Assembly: GCA_039177555.1 (NCBI GenBank)
Contig: JBCDFV010000010.1
Location: forward strand, 1-64,000
Source of the DNA: JANQGH01 sp039177555
GTDB lineage: Bacteria > Pseudomonadota > Alphaproteobacteria > DSM-16000 > Inquilinaceae
Reading direction: 5' to 3'
DNA: 64,000 nucleotides
In this document: in pieces, positions 54,001-62,796 of the stretch
Numbering within the stretch: the first letter of the stretch is position 1
Layout: every line of letters begins with the position of its first letter
The notes under the pieces: generated by a model
Seen by the model: the letters and a program-made list of their open reading frames with translations, nothing else
What the model was told of the DNA's origin: nothing
Database searches by the model: none
Made by a program: the position numbers and the translations under genes

Positions 54001-54781
54001 CGAGCTCTCCTTGCCGTCGGAAGGGCGTGGCCCAGGCGTTGAAGGTGTGGAACACCCGCTGCAGGTCGCGCGACGAGGCGCCGAGATCGCGCCATTGGGC
54101 GGCCAGCGCGGCGGTGTTCGGGCTTTCCATCGGGCCGAAGCAGCCATAGCAGCCGCGATCGAATCCCGGGCAGATGGCGCCGCAGCCAGCATGGGTCACC
54201 GGACCCAGGCACGGCGTGCCGTGGCTGACCATGACGCAGGCGTGGCCGGCCAGCTTGCATTCGACGCAGACGCTGTGCGCCGGCGTGTCGGGCTTGCGGC
54301 CGACCAGCATGGCGCCGATCACTTCCAAAAGCTGGGCCTTGTTGATCGGGCAGCCATAAAGCTCGAAATCGACCGGCACGTGGTGGGCGATCGGCGTCGA
54401 GGTCGCCAGCGTGCTGACATAGTCCGGCCGCGCATAGACGACGGAGGTGAACTCCTTCACGTCGGAGAAGTTGCGCAGCGCCTGGATGCCGCCGGCCGTG
54501 GCGCAGGCGCCGATCGTGACCAGAAAGCGGGACGAGCGGCGGACCTGATGGATGCGTTCGGCATCCTCCGGCGTGGTGATCGAGCCCTCGACCAGGGAGA
54601 CATCGAACGGGCCCTTGGCCTGCTTGCGCGTAGCCTCCAGGAAATAGGCTATGTCGACCGCATCGGCGACCGCCAGCAACTCGTCCTCGCAGTCCAGCAG
54701 GCTGAGCTGGCAGCCGTCGCAGGACGAGAACTTCCAGACCGCGAGCTTGGGGCGTTTTTTGGCTGTCTGTTTCTGGGCCAT
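53981..54781 (-). CDS. hydD: Group 3b [NiFe]-hydrogenase small (delta) subunit
   Basis: Protein of 266 residues without a Tat signal, so it stays in the cytoplasm. Fe-S ligand Cys in WKFSSCDGCQLSLLDCE, GACATAGGI, YGCPINK, VCVECKLAGHACVM, and GCGAICPGFDRGCYGCFGP account for three [4Fe-4S] clusters. It passes electrons between the NiFe site and HydG/HydB. Confidence 0.94.
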   Translation of the reverse strand: MAQKQTAKKRPKLAVWKFSSCDGCQLSLLDCEDELLAVADAVDIAYFLEATRKQAKGPFDVSLVEGSITTPEDAERIHQVRRSSRFLVTIGACATAGGIQALRNFSDVKEFTSVVYARPDYVSTLATSTPIAHHVPVDFELYGCPINKAQLLEVIGAMLVGRKPDTPAHSVCVECKLAGHACVMVSHGTPCLGPVTHAGCGAICPGFDRGCYGCFGPMESPNTAALAAQWRDLGASSRDLQRVFHTFNAWATPFRRQGELDAAQND

Positions 54782-54782
54782 G

Positions 54783-55637
54783 TCAGAGTTCCCTGATCGC
54801 CATCATGGGGCCGATCTTATCGAAGCTGTAAACCGGACCGTCGCGGCAAACGAACGCCGGGCCCCACTGGCAGTGGCCGCAAAAGCCCAGCGCGCACTTC
54901 ATGCTGCGTTCCATCGAGACATAGACCTGATCGGCCCCGATGCCCCGGTCCGCCAAAACGCCGGCGGTGAACTGCATCATGATCTCCGGCCCACACAGCA
55001 TCGCGATGGTTTCGTCCGGATCGACATCGGCCTCGCCCAGCAGGCTGGTGACAAAGCCGACATTGCCGCGCCATTCACGGGTCGCATGATCCACGGTGAC
55101 CTCGACCTGAAAGCCGGGGATGGCGTTCCAGGCAGCGAGCTGCTTGGGAAACAGCAGGTCCTCCGGGCTGCGGGCGCCGTAGATCAGCGCGATACGGCCA
55201 AACGCCTCGCGCTGATTGATAAGCGCGTATATCACCGGCCGCAGCGGCGCCAGCCCGATGCCGCCGGCGACGATCAGGACGTCCTTGCCCTTCGCCTGCT
55301 CGACCGGCCAGCCAGTGCCGAACGGGCCGCGCACGCCGACGACGCCGTTGCGCTTGATCTCGGTCAGCGCGCGGCTGACGGCGCCGACATCGCGGATGGT
55401 GTGCACGAACACGTCCTGGCGCGCCGGGTCGCCGCTCATGCTGATCGGCACCTCGCCGACGCCGGCCGCATAGAGCATGTTGAACTGGCCCGGCTGAAAG
55501 GCCACGCCGTTCGACGGCACCTCGAGCGTGACGACATCGGGGATCTCGCGCACCCGCTTTGTTACGGTCGCGAAGTGGGGGGTCATGACGCCGTTGGCCG
55601 TCGCCGGCGCGGCGCTCGCGTCAAGAGGCTTGAGCAC
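54783..55637 (-). CDS. hydG: Group 3b hydrogenase FAD/NAD(P)-binding (gamma) subunit
   Basis: Protein of 284 residues of the ferredoxin-NADP reductase type: FQPGQFNMLYAAGVGEVPISMSGD (flavin region), VLIVAGGIGLAPLRPVIYAL (NAD(P) site), and the C-terminal [2Fe-2S] motif MKCALGFCGHCQWGPAFVCRDGP. The GTG at 55637 lies 17 bp inside the preceding gene and is preferred to an earlier in-frame ATG. It couples the hydrogenase to pyridine nucleotides. Confidence 0.92.
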   Translation of the reverse strand: MLKPLDASAAPATANGVMTPHFATVTKRVREIPDVVTLEVPSNGVAFQPGQFNMLYAAGVGEVPISMSGDPARQDVFVHTIRDVGAVSRALTEIKRNGVVGVRGPFGTGWPVEQAKGKDVLIVAGGIGLAPLRPVIYALINQREAFGRIALIYGARSPEDLLFPKQLAAWNAIPGFQVEVTVDHATREWRGNVGFVTSLLGEADVDPDETIAMLCGPEIMMQFTAGVLADRGIGADQVYVSMERSMKCALGFCGHCQWGPAFVCRDGPVYSFDKIGPMMAIREL

Positions 55638-56085
55638 CGTAGAGATCCAGGCTTTGCATACGGGCACTCTGCAACCGCTCGATCAGCGGCGGCAGGAAGC
55701 GTTTCATCATTTCGTAGCCCACATGATGGTCGGCCTCGCATTTCTCGCGCAGGCATTCGGCGTCGAAGGCGATGGCGCGCGTCACCTCGATGGCGCGCGC
55801 GTCATAGGTCCAGCGATAGGGCGGCAGCAGCCAGGTGGAGCCCAGTATCTCGCCGTCGCGCACGGTCAGGAAGGTGATCGGCCCCTTGCCGGGTGCGTAC
55901 ATCTCCAAGGCCACCGCGCCGCGCCGGATGAGATAGAACCAGTCCGCACTGTCGCCCTGCTTCAGGATCATCTGGTTGGCCTGAAAGACGACGTTGCGGG
56001 CGCAGCCGGCGATGAAGTCGACGACCCCGTCGTCAAGCCCTTCGACGAAAGGATGTTGACGCAGGATATCGGCCATTTCCTTCAT
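55621..56085 (-). CDS. Cyclic-nucleotide-binding-like domain protein in the hydrogenase operon
   Basis: Protein of 154 residues containing one CRP-like beta-barrel: HPFVEGLDDGVVDFIAGCARNVVFQANQMILKQGDSADWFYLIRRGAVALEM, then DGEILGSTWLLPPYRWTYDARAIE. The phosphate-binding cassette has Ser where the usual second Glu lies; the Arg is retained. There is no helix-turn-helix, so it is not a DNA-binding regulator by itself. Its ATG overlaps the hydB stop and its 3' end overlaps hydG. A direct regulatory or structural role in the hydrogenase complex is possible. Confidence 0.85.
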   Translation of the reverse strand: MKEMADILRQHPFVEGLDDGVVDFIAGCARNVVFQANQMILKQGDSADWFYLIRRGAVALEMYAPGKGPITFLTVRDGEILGSTWLLPPYRWTYDARAIEVTRAIAFDAECLREKCEADHHVGYEMMKRFLPPLIERLQSARMQSLDLYGAQAS

Positions 56086-57209
56086 GACGAACCTCCCTCG
56101 GCGGCCGCGTCGGCACGGATGGCCGCCACCTCTTCGGTGATATCGATCCCGACCGGGCACCAGGTGATGCACCGGCCGCAGCCGACACAGCCGCTCTCGC
56201 CGAACTGGTCGATCCAGTTGGCCAGCTTGTGGGTCAGCCATTGGCGGTAGCGGCCGCGCGTCGTCGGCCGCACGCTGCCGCCATGGATGTAGGAATACTC
56301 AATCGAGAAGCAGGAATCCCAGCGGCGCCAGCGTTCCGCATGCTGGCCGTCGAGATCGGTCCGATCCTCGACGGTCGAGCAGAAGCAGGTCGGGCAGACC
56401 ATGGTGCAGTTGGCACAGCTCAAACAGCGTTCGGCGACCTGATCCCAGCGCGGATGCTCCAGATTGGACTGCAGCAGCGTCTTGATCTCGCTGGTGTCGA
56501 ATCTGCGGGTGACGCTGTCGCGCGCCTGGCGCAGGACCGCGGCCGCCGTCGTCCGGTCCGCATTCGTGGGCGGCTCATGCTCGATCGCGTCCAGGATCAC
56601 AGCACCCTTGACCGTGCCGCTCTTGGCAAGAAAGCGGTGGCCCTGGTCGTCGAGCAGTTCCGTTAACACGAGGTCATAGCCCGAGGTGACCTCGGGGCCG
56701 GTGTTCATGGAGGTGCAGAAGCAACTGCCGGCCGCCTCCGCGCAATTGACCGCGATGGTCAGGCTGCGCTCGCGGCGTCGACGGTACACATCGTCTTCGT
56801 AGCCGGAAGACAGGAAAACCCGATCCTGAACCGCGATCGCATGCGCCTCGCAGGCACGGACGCCGAGAAAGGCGTAGGCCGGGCCGCCGTCATCCTGCTC
56901 AAGGACCTCGCCCGACCCGTCCGCAACGCGCGCCCGCCACAGGCGCAGATGGGGCGGATGCAGATAGCGCTTCCAGCTATGCGGCCCGACCACATAGCCG
57001 AACAGCGCGTCGTCGTCGCGCCGCTGCAAACGGTATGAGCCAGGCTCTTGCCGATCGGTCCAGCCGGCCGGCAGATCGTCGGTATCAGCCACCTCGTCGT
57101 ACAGAATGGTGCCGTCCCGCTTCGTCGGCGCGATAACCGTATAGCCGTCATCGCGCAGATGTTCGATCAACACGTTCAGCGCATCGCGCTGAAAAACGAC
57201 TTCGGGCAT
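56082..57209 (-). CDS. hydB: Group 3b hydrogenase iron-sulfur (beta) subunit
   Basis: Protein of 375 residues similar to sulfhydrogenase beta/HydB and anaerobic sulfite reductase A. Visible: GPHSWKRYLHPP, FLGVRACEAHAIAVQDRVF, FCTSMNTGPEV, and two C-terminal ferredoxin motifs CLSCANCTMVCPTCFC and CVGCGRCITWCPVGID. It is the first gene of the hydrogenase-hyp run; its promoter must be in the 187 bp upstream. Confidence 0.92.
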   Translation of the reverse strand: MPEVVFQRDALNVLIEHLRDDGYTVIAPTKRDGTILYDEVADTDDLPAGWTDRQEPGSYRLQRRDDDALFGYVVGPHSWKRYLHPPHLRLWRARVADGSGEVLEQDDGGPAYAFLGVRACEAHAIAVQDRVFLSSGYEDDVYRRRRERSLTIAVNCAEAAGSCFCTSMNTGPEVTSGYDLVLTELLDDQGHRFLAKSGTVKGAVILDAIEHEPPTNADRTTAAAVLRQARDSVTRRFDTSEIKTLLQSNLEHPRWDQVAERCLSCANCTMVCPTCFCSTVEDRTDLDGQHAERWRRWDSCFSIEYSYIHGGSVRPTTRGRYRQWLTHKLANWIDQFGESGCVGCGRCITWCPVGIDITEEVAAIRADAAAEGGSS

Positions 57210-57311
57210 CGCATTCCCCTCCCGGCGGATGTCTTGCCGCGCGGCGGTGGTCGGCCGTGCGGTCGAAATCCTGCAGTTCAGGTCATGCTAAGCGGCGCCA
57301 GCCATGCTGCA

Positions 57312-57325
57312 TTGACATGGCGCAA
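57312..57325. promoter_or_regulatory. Weak FNR/FixK-like site upstream of the hydrogenase operon
   Basis: TTGACATGGCGCAA (reverse TTGCGCCATGTCAA) has one good half-site and one poor one, matching the TTGAT-N4-ATCAA pattern in 7 of 10 positions. It is 103 bp before hydB. Low-oxygen control would suit the enzyme but the match is marginal. Confidence 0.25.
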
Positions 57326-57396
57326 ATTCCACAGACTTGGTGCCGAAAGGGGTTTTGGGGCCGCAGGCCGTGCCAATGGCCCGCAAATTCACGCCG

Positions 57397-58218
57397 CTAG
57401 AGCTGGATTTCAGTGATGTGCCAGCGGCCAAGATTGGCGGTGAACATGCGGTTGCCGATTAGCGCGATGTTGGTCGGGTGGGCCAGCGTCGTGGCGTGCG
57501 GATCGTCGATTAGCAGCTCCAGGCGCTGGTCGGTGCCGAAGCGGTAGATGCGACTGGGCTCGTAGCAGGAGATGTAGAGCGTGCCGTCATCGCCGAAGGC
57601 CAGGCCGTCCGGCACGCGCTCAACACCGTCGACCACGATGCGCGCCTCGCCAGGGGATCCATCCGGATGGATTGGGACATACGAAACACGCTGGGCAAAG
57701 CTTTCGACGACGTAGAGGCCGGCACCGTCCGGCGCCATGGCCATGCCGTTGGCGAAGACCATGGGCTTGTCGTACCAAACGCCGCCCTCGCCCGTGGCCA
57801 GGGAATAACGGAAGATCCCCGGCCCCGCCTGCTCAAGCCCGTGGCTGTCGGAGACGTAGAGCCAACCATTGGCCTCGTCGACGACCGGGTAGTTCGGCAC
57901 GATGATGCCGGCGGCGGCGAACTTCTCGGCGCGGCCCGTCGCTGCGTCGCGACGAAAGATCGAAGCGTGCTTCAGGTCGCAGACGAAGCAGTTGTCCGCG
58001 CTGTCGAAGGCGAGGCCGAGGCAGAAGCCGTCTGTCGTGCCCATCAACTCAGGCTCCGGCGCGTCAGGATCGACCCGGATCAGGTCACCGGTTTCGGTGC
58101 CACACCAGACGTTGCCCTGGCCGTCGATCGCCACGCCCTCCGGGTGCGCGATGCGCGGTTCGGAGAATATGCCGTCGACCAGGACCTTGGCCCGATCCAT
58201 GGTTAGCAAGGCGTTCAT
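57397..58218 (-). CDS. SMP-30/gluconolactonase family protein (CoA-linked operon)
   Basis: Protein of 273 residues. Propeller repeats with HPEGVAIDGQGNVWCGTETGDLIRVDP, GFCLGLAFDSADNCFVCDLKHASIF, ANGMAMAPDGAGLYVVESFAQRVSYV and VPDGLAFGDDGTLYISCYEPSRIYRF resemble SMP-30 and strictosidine-synthase-like proteins. The Glu, Asn and Asp ligands are in place. The ATG at 58218 was chosen by homology; a longer frame runs into the preceding gene. Last gene of the operon from the right edge. Confidence 0.87.
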   Translation of the reverse strand: MNALLTMDRAKVLVDGIFSEPRIAHPEGVAIDGQGNVWCGTETGDLIRVDPDAPEPELMGTTDGFCLGLAFDSADNCFVCDLKHASIFRRDAATGRAEKFAAAGIIVPNYPVVDEANGWLYVSDSHGLEQAGPGIFRYSLATGEGGVWYDKPMVFANGMAMAPDGAGLYVVESFAQRVSYVPIHPDGSPGEARIVVDGVERVPDGLAFGDDGTLYISCYEPSRIYRFGTDQRLELLIDDPHATTLAHPTNIALIGNRMFTANLGRWHITEIQL

Positions 58219-58228
58219 CGGCTCCCCC

Positions 58229-59950
58229 CTATTTGTCGAACAACGCTTCGGTGATGGCGCGGTCGGCGCGAATGACCTCGTCGAGCAGCGCATCCCGCTC
58301 GCGGGCCGGCGCGAATTCCAGCCGGCGCAGGCCGATCGGGTCGATCTCCCGACGCAGGATGCGCAAGATCTCGGCGTCGGGCTCTTCGATGGTCGCGACC
58401 GTGTCGGCAAAGCGCACCGGGAAGCCGGCGTTTTGCTGGACGTCGTCAGGAGCAACGCCGGGAAACAACTCGGTCACTTCCAACTCGTCGGTATCGGCCG
58501 ATAGCTCCATGACGCAGAGATTGGTGAACAGCCTGACAGGGCCTTGGCGATAGCCGAGCCGTTCGCGCTCCGCCGGGTCGATCACGCCGCGCGCGGCGCT
58601 TACGAAATCGACCTGGTCGACCAGGGCGCGGGCCGTCTGGCGCGGCAGATAGATGATGAAGGTCTGGTGCATGTTGGCGACATCGGCCATGCCGCCCTGC
58701 CCCGGCAGCCGGATGAAGCCGCCATCCGGCCGGTCGATGCGCAACGTGTTGACCCGGCCCTGCCGGTCGACCTGGGCGGCGCCGACGATCTCATGGCTGA
58801 CCATGCCGGCCTGATAGAACTCGAAATAGGTGTCCTCGCCGCCGCGATGGGCCACGGCCGTCTGGCAGTCGAACGGTTCGGACAACGACAGGGTCAGGGG
58901 CGTTGGTGCGATGTCGATATGGCCACAGGTCAAGGTGGCGATGATCATGTCCGGCGCGTGCGTGCGCTTGGCCAAGCGGTAGGCGATGTTCGCAACCGGG
59001 GAGACGGCGCCGGCGGATGCGAAGCTGCTATCGTCGAATTCCTGCGCGATGCGGATGACGAGGCGCTCGTCCGGTGTGGGGGGCGCCGCCTCCTTGACCG
59101 ACGCCCTTATGCTGGCCGCCTTCGACACGGGCACCGACGCGGCGCGGCGGACATACACCATCGAGGGCCCGTTCGCGTCAGCCCGCCGCAACCGATCGCC
59201 TTGCAGCATGGCGCGCAACGCGGCGTAGTCGGTGACATAGAAGGGCAGGCACGAGGCCGGATAGGCGCCGCCCGGGACCTCAGCGATGGCGTCAATCTGG
59301 TTTCGGTGCAGAACGGTCTGGCGACCGTCGCCCGACAAGGCGCCGTCCGGGACGATCTCCTCAACCGTCACCAGCACGCGATCGGCGGTGCTGGCCAAGG
59401 TTACATCCAGGGCGCGGGCGCCGATGATCTGGACATTGCCGCTGCGATCGGCGCGGGGCGCGTGGATCAGGGCCACGTCCAGCGGCAGCGCCGGCGCCAG
59501 GGCCAATGTGCGGCCGGATTGCTGAACGGTCTCGATTTCCGGCACCAGGCCCAGCATGTCGGAGCCGTCCGGCGGCTGAAACGGCAGCGAGGGCAGGTTG
59601 CGCGCGGCGGCCTGATAGCCCTGGATCATGGCCAGCGCGGTCCAGTCGCGCACCGGTATCGCGCCGGCCTCCGCCACCGCCCGGAAGCGCGGCGCAAGGC
59701 CGAAAACATCGAGGCTGGAAAAGCAATGGTCGATGGCGCCGACGAAGCCGGCCTCCAACAGCATCTCCAGCGGCAGGCCGCCGCCCCAGGAGATGACATG
59801 CAGATCCTTGGGGCCCTCGGCGATGACGGCGTCGATCAAGGCCAGGGGCAGACGGGCGAAATGGTGGCCGCCGATGCCGAGGCGATCGCCAGGCCGGACC
59901 CGGCGTGCCAGGTCGGCGAGACTGAGAACGTCCGGCCGGTTTCCGGGCAC
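58229..59950 (-). CDS. Fused two-domain family I CoA-transferase-like protein (glutaconate CoA-transferase/IpdAB type)
   Basis: About 573 residues. The N half (about 1-290) resembles alpha subunits: RPGDRLGIGGHHFARLPLALIDAVIAEGPKDLHVISWGGG and IHAPRADRSGNVQIIG. The C half (about 310-573) resembles beta subunits: FDDSSFASAGAVSPVANIAYRLAKRTHAPDMIIATLTCGH and VDFVSAARGVIDPAERERLG. In most relatives these are two genes. I see no SENG-type catalytic Glu motif in the C half, so a hydrolase role like IpdAB is possible instead of CoA transfer. The GTG at 59950, 5 nt after the hydratase stop, is the likely start. Confidence 0.8.
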   Translation of the reverse strand: MPGNRPDVLSLADLARRVRPGDRLGIGGHHFARLPLALIDAVIAEGPKDLHVISWGGGLPLEMLLEAGFVGAIDHCFSSLDVFGLAPRFRAVAEAGAIPVRDWTALAMIQGYQAAARNLPSLPFQPPDGSDMLGLVPEIETVQQSGRTLALAPALPLDVALIHAPRADRSGNVQIIGARALDVTLASTADRVLVTVEEIVPDGALSGDGRQTVLHRNQIDAIAEVPGGAYPASCLPFYVTDYAALRAMLQGDRLRRADANGPSMVYVRRAASVPVSKAASIRASVKEAAPPTPDERLVIRIAQEFDDSSFASAGAVSPVANIAYRLAKRTHAPDMIIATLTCGHIDIAPTPLTLSLSEPFDCQTAVAHRGGEDTYFEFYQAGMVSHEIVGAAQVDRQGRVNTLRIDRPDGGFIRLPGQGGMADVANMHQTFIIYLPRQTARALVDQVDFVSAARGVIDPAERERLGYRQGPVRLFTNLCVMELSADTDELEVTELFPGVAPDDVQQNAGFPVRFADTVATIEEPDAEILRILRREIDPIGLRRLEFAPARERDALLDEVIRADRAITEALFDK

Positions 59951-59955
59951 GGCTT

Positions 59956-60762
59956 TTAGGAAGCGGCGCGCGCTTTTTCGGCGCGCTCGCGGGCACGGCG
60001 GGCACTGGCCTCGGCAAACTCGCGCACCCGGCGCCGGGCCTCCTCCGTCTGATAGAGTGCCGTTACCGTCGCCCGTTCGTGGTTCAGCCCGTCGAGCGCG
60101 CCCGACGCGCCGAATCCGGCGCGGGCGAGTTTTTTCAGCGCCTGGATCGCGGCTGGCGGATGCTCCGCGACGCGCCTTGCTAGAGCCATCGCTTCTTCGT
60201 GCAAGGCATCTGCCGATGTAACCGCGTTGACCAGCCCCCAGCGTTCCATGGTCTCGGCCGTTTGCGCATCGCCGGTCAGCAGCAGCCAGTTGGCGCGGCT
60301 GAGCCCCAGCCGGCGCGGTGCCCGCTGGGTCCCGCCGCCGCCCGGCACCAGGCCGAGGTGGACCTCCGGCAGGCCCATCTTGGCAGTGTCGGCCGCCAGG
60401 ATCAGGTCGCAGCACAGCACCAGTTCGAAGCCGCCGCCCAGCGCGTGGCCGTTCACGGCGGCGATCACGGGCTTGTCGTTCTCGTCGATCACGGCGTACA
60501 TGCGTCGGCCGCGATCCTGGAAGCGGGCGAATTCCTCATCGGTCTGTTTGGCGTATTCGATGATATCGGCCCCGGCCATGAAGCCGCGACCCTCGCCGGT
60601 GACGACGATGGCGTTGATGTCGGGCGCCTCGTGCAGTTCTAAGAACGCGTCGATGATCTCGCCCTGCATCACCGGGTTGATGGCGTTCAGCTGCTTGGGC
60701 CGGCGAAAGGTGATCAGGCCGACCGCGCCGTCGCGTTCGACCGTTAGTGTGGAGTAGGTCAC
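59956..60762 (-). CDS. Enoyl-CoA hydratase/isomerase family protein
   Basis: Protein of 268 residues with crotonase motifs: FRRPKQLNAINPVM, GRGFMAGADIIEY (oxyanion Ala-Gly-Ala-Asp), NGHALGGGFELVLCCDLILA with the first catalytic Glu, and GLPEVHLGLVPGGGGTQRAPRRLG with the second Glu. Both Glu are kept, so hydration of an enoyl-CoA is expected. The GTG start overlaps the CaiB-type stop by 4 bp. Confidence 0.9.
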   Translation of the reverse strand: MTYSTLTVERDGAVGLITFRRPKQLNAINPVMQGEIIDAFLELHEAPDINAIVVTGEGRGFMAGADIIEYAKQTDEEFARFQDRGRRMYAVIDENDKPVIAAVNGHALGGGFELVLCCDLILAADTAKMGLPEVHLGLVPGGGGTQRAPRRLGLSRANWLLLTGDAQTAETMERWGLVNAVTSADALHEEAMALARRVAEHPPAAIQALKKLARAGFGASGALDGLNHERATVTALYQTEEARRRVREFAEASARRARERAEKARAAS

Positions 60763-61982
60763 GCCGCTTGCTCTTGAATCGTGACCGCGCCCGCCTCGAT
60801 CAGCGACTCGATCTCGGCCTCGTCGACGCCGTATTCGCGCAGGATCTCGCGGCCGTGCTGGCCGATCGTCGGTGCCGGCCGGTCGATCGTCGGCGGCGTC
60901 TCGCTGAGCTTCACCGCCGGTGCGACCGTCTTCACCTCGCCGACCTTCGGATGCTGATAGGACGCGATCAGGCCGAGATGGGTGACCTGCGGGTCGTTGG
61001 CCGCCTCGCGGATGTCCTTCACCTCCGCGCACCAGATATCGACGGCCAGCATCGCCTCCATGAGGTCGGCACGCGCCCAATTCTTGGTCTGCGCGTTGAC
61101 CGCCTGCCAGACCTCGTCGCGCTTGTCATAGAGCGTGTCCAGATCGTCATAGGCCTTCAGGTCCGGCGCCTTCAGCACCTCGACCAGGGTGGCAAACGGG
61201 CTCATCGCGATGCTGACATAGCCGTCGCGCGTCTCGTAAATGCCGAACGGCGCGATGGCGCCGGGGTGGCCGATGCCCGACGCCGGGCGTTCGAAGTCGC
61301 GGCCGAGATTGAGGACGGTGACATATTCCTGCAGCAGGTGGGCCATCATGCCGGCCATCAGGCTGACCTCGACCTTCTGGCCGCGGCCGGTCTTTTCCCG
61401 GTGATAGAGCGCCGACAGGATGCCGTAGACCAGGTTCATGGCGCCGATCTGGTCGGCGAAGCCGGCACCGGCGGGGATCGGCGGCTCATCACGCGGTCCG
61501 GTCAGCGAGGCAAGGCCGGTGATGCCCTGGATCAGCATGTCCTGGCCCGGACGCTTCAGATACGGCCCGCTTTCGCCGTAGCCGGAGCCCGAGGCGTAGA
61601 TGATGCGCGGGTTGATCTTGGCGAAATCCTCGTAGCCATAACCCAGCCGGTCCATCACGCCGGGCCGGAAGTTCTGGACGACCACGTCGGCGGTTTCGGC
61701 GATGTGGTAGAGGATCTCGCGCACGCGCGGCGATTTCAGGTCCAGCGCGATCGACCGCTTGTTGCGGTTCCAGGCCAGAAAGCAGGGGCTTTCCGTGCCG
61801 CCGACCCAGTCGTTGAAAAAGGTCATGGAGCGGAAGAGGTCGCCAGGCCCCGCGCGTTCGACCTTGATGATGTCGGCACCCATGTCGCCGAGAAGCTGGG
61901 TCGCGAAGGGCCCCTGCAAGAGATGGCTGAAATCCAGAACCTTGACGCCAGCAAGGGCGCGGTTGGGTGGGCTGTCGGTCAT
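60759..61982 (-). CDS. CaiB/BaiF family (type III) CoA-transferase
   Basis: Protein of 407 residues. LAGVKVLDFSHLLQGPFATQLLGDMGADIIKVE at the N terminus, RNKRSIALDLKSP, VVVQNFRPGVMDRLGYGY, YASGSGYGESGPYLKRPGQDMLIQGITGL with the catalytic Asp, and HPGAIAPFGIYETRDGYVSIAM. It moves CoA between carboxylic acids and should activate the acid made by the SDR/lactonase steps. AGGAGA lies before the ATG at 61982. Confidence 0.92.
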   Translation of the reverse strand: MTDSPPNRALAGVKVLDFSHLLQGPFATQLLGDMGADIIKVERAGPGDLFRSMTFFNDWVGGTESPCFLAWNRNKRSIALDLKSPRVREILYHIAETADVVVQNFRPGVMDRLGYGYEDFAKINPRIIYASGSGYGESGPYLKRPGQDMLIQGITGLASLTGPRDEPPIPAGAGFADQIGAMNLVYGILSALYHREKTGRGQKVEVSLMAGMMAHLLQEYVTVLNLGRDFERPASGIGHPGAIAPFGIYETRDGYVSIAMSPFATLVEVLKAPDLKAYDDLDTLYDKRDEVWQAVNAQTKNWARADLMEAMLAVDIWCAEVKDIREAANDPQVTHLGLIASYQHPKVGEVKTVAPAVKLSETPPTIDRPAPTIGQHGREILREYGVDEAEIESLIEAGAVTIQEQAA

Positions 61983-62010
61983 GACCGGTTCTCCTGGCGT
62001 TGCGCCAAGG

Positions 62011-62796
62011 CTAGACAAGATCGGGGACGTAGCGCGGCGCGGCGGTCAGGCCGCCATCGACGCGCAGATCGGTCCCGGTGGTGAAGGCCGCCGTGTCGCT
62101 GGCCAGATAGATCGCCGCCTCGGCGATTTCCTCGGGCAGGCCGATGCGGCCGATCGGGTGCATCTTCACCCAGGCCTTGGCGACCTGCTCGCCCAGATCG
62201 GCGACGACCTTTTCGTTCATCGGCGTGGCGATGGTGCCCGGCGAAATCGAGTTGACTCGGATACTGTGCGGCCCGAATTCCACGGCCATCTGGCGGGTCA
62301 TGGCCATGATGGCGCCCTTGGCGCCGGCATAGGCCGTCCAGCCGTCGAGGCCGATATGGCCTTGCGCGGACGCCATGTTGATGATGGCGCCGGACTTCTG
62401 GCGGATCATGTGCGGCAGGGCGAACTTGCAGCCGCGAAACACGCTGGTCAGGTTGACTTGCAAGAGGCGGTGCCACTGGTCGTCGGTCATCTCGTGCACC
62501 GGCATGCCGCCGATGGCGATCGCGGCGTTGTTCACGAGAATGTCCAACCGGCCCCCATCGTTGGCGGCGGCCGCGACCAGCGCCTCAATGTCGCCGGCCT
62601 CACCGACATCGCAATGCTGGTAATGCACGGTCAGGCCTTCGCCGGCAAGCGTGTCCGCCAGAGCCTGGCCTTGCGCATCGTCGATGTCGCCGAAAAAGAC
62701 GATGGCCCCTTCGTTGGCCATGCCGCGCACGATCGCGGCGCCAATGCCGTCGGCGCCGCCGGTGACCACGGCGACCTTGCCGTCAAGACGTGCCAT
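62011..62796 (-). CDS. SDR family oxidoreductase (CoA-linked operon)
   Basis: Protein of 261 residues, classical SDR: TGGADGIGAAIV, LVNNAAIAIGG, NMASAQGHIGLDGWTAYAGAKGA with Ser-Tyr-Lys, and ISPGTIATPM. It overlaps the permease stop by 14 bp and precedes the CaiB gene by 28 bp. It probably oxidises the imported sugar or polyol at the start of the pathway. Confidence 0.9.
   Translation of the reverse strand: MARLDGKVAVVTGGADGIGAAIVRGMANEGAIVFFGDIDDAQGQALADTLAGEGLTVHYQHCDVGEAGDIEALVAAAANDGGRLDILVNNAAIAIGGMPVHEMTDDQWHRLLQVNLTSVFRGCKFALPHMIRQKSGAIINMASAQGHIGLDGWTAYAGAKGAIMAMTRQMAVEFGPHSIRVNSISPGTIATPMNEKVVADLGEQVAKAWVKMHPIGRIGLPEEIAEAAIYLASDTAAFTTGTDLRVDGGLTAAPRYVPDLV

Noticed and set aside
60015..60415. 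Upstream extension of the fused CoA-transferase frame to 728 codons
   Set aside because: The extra codons lie inside the enoyl-CoA hydratase gene in another frame; homology starts only after the GTG at 59950.
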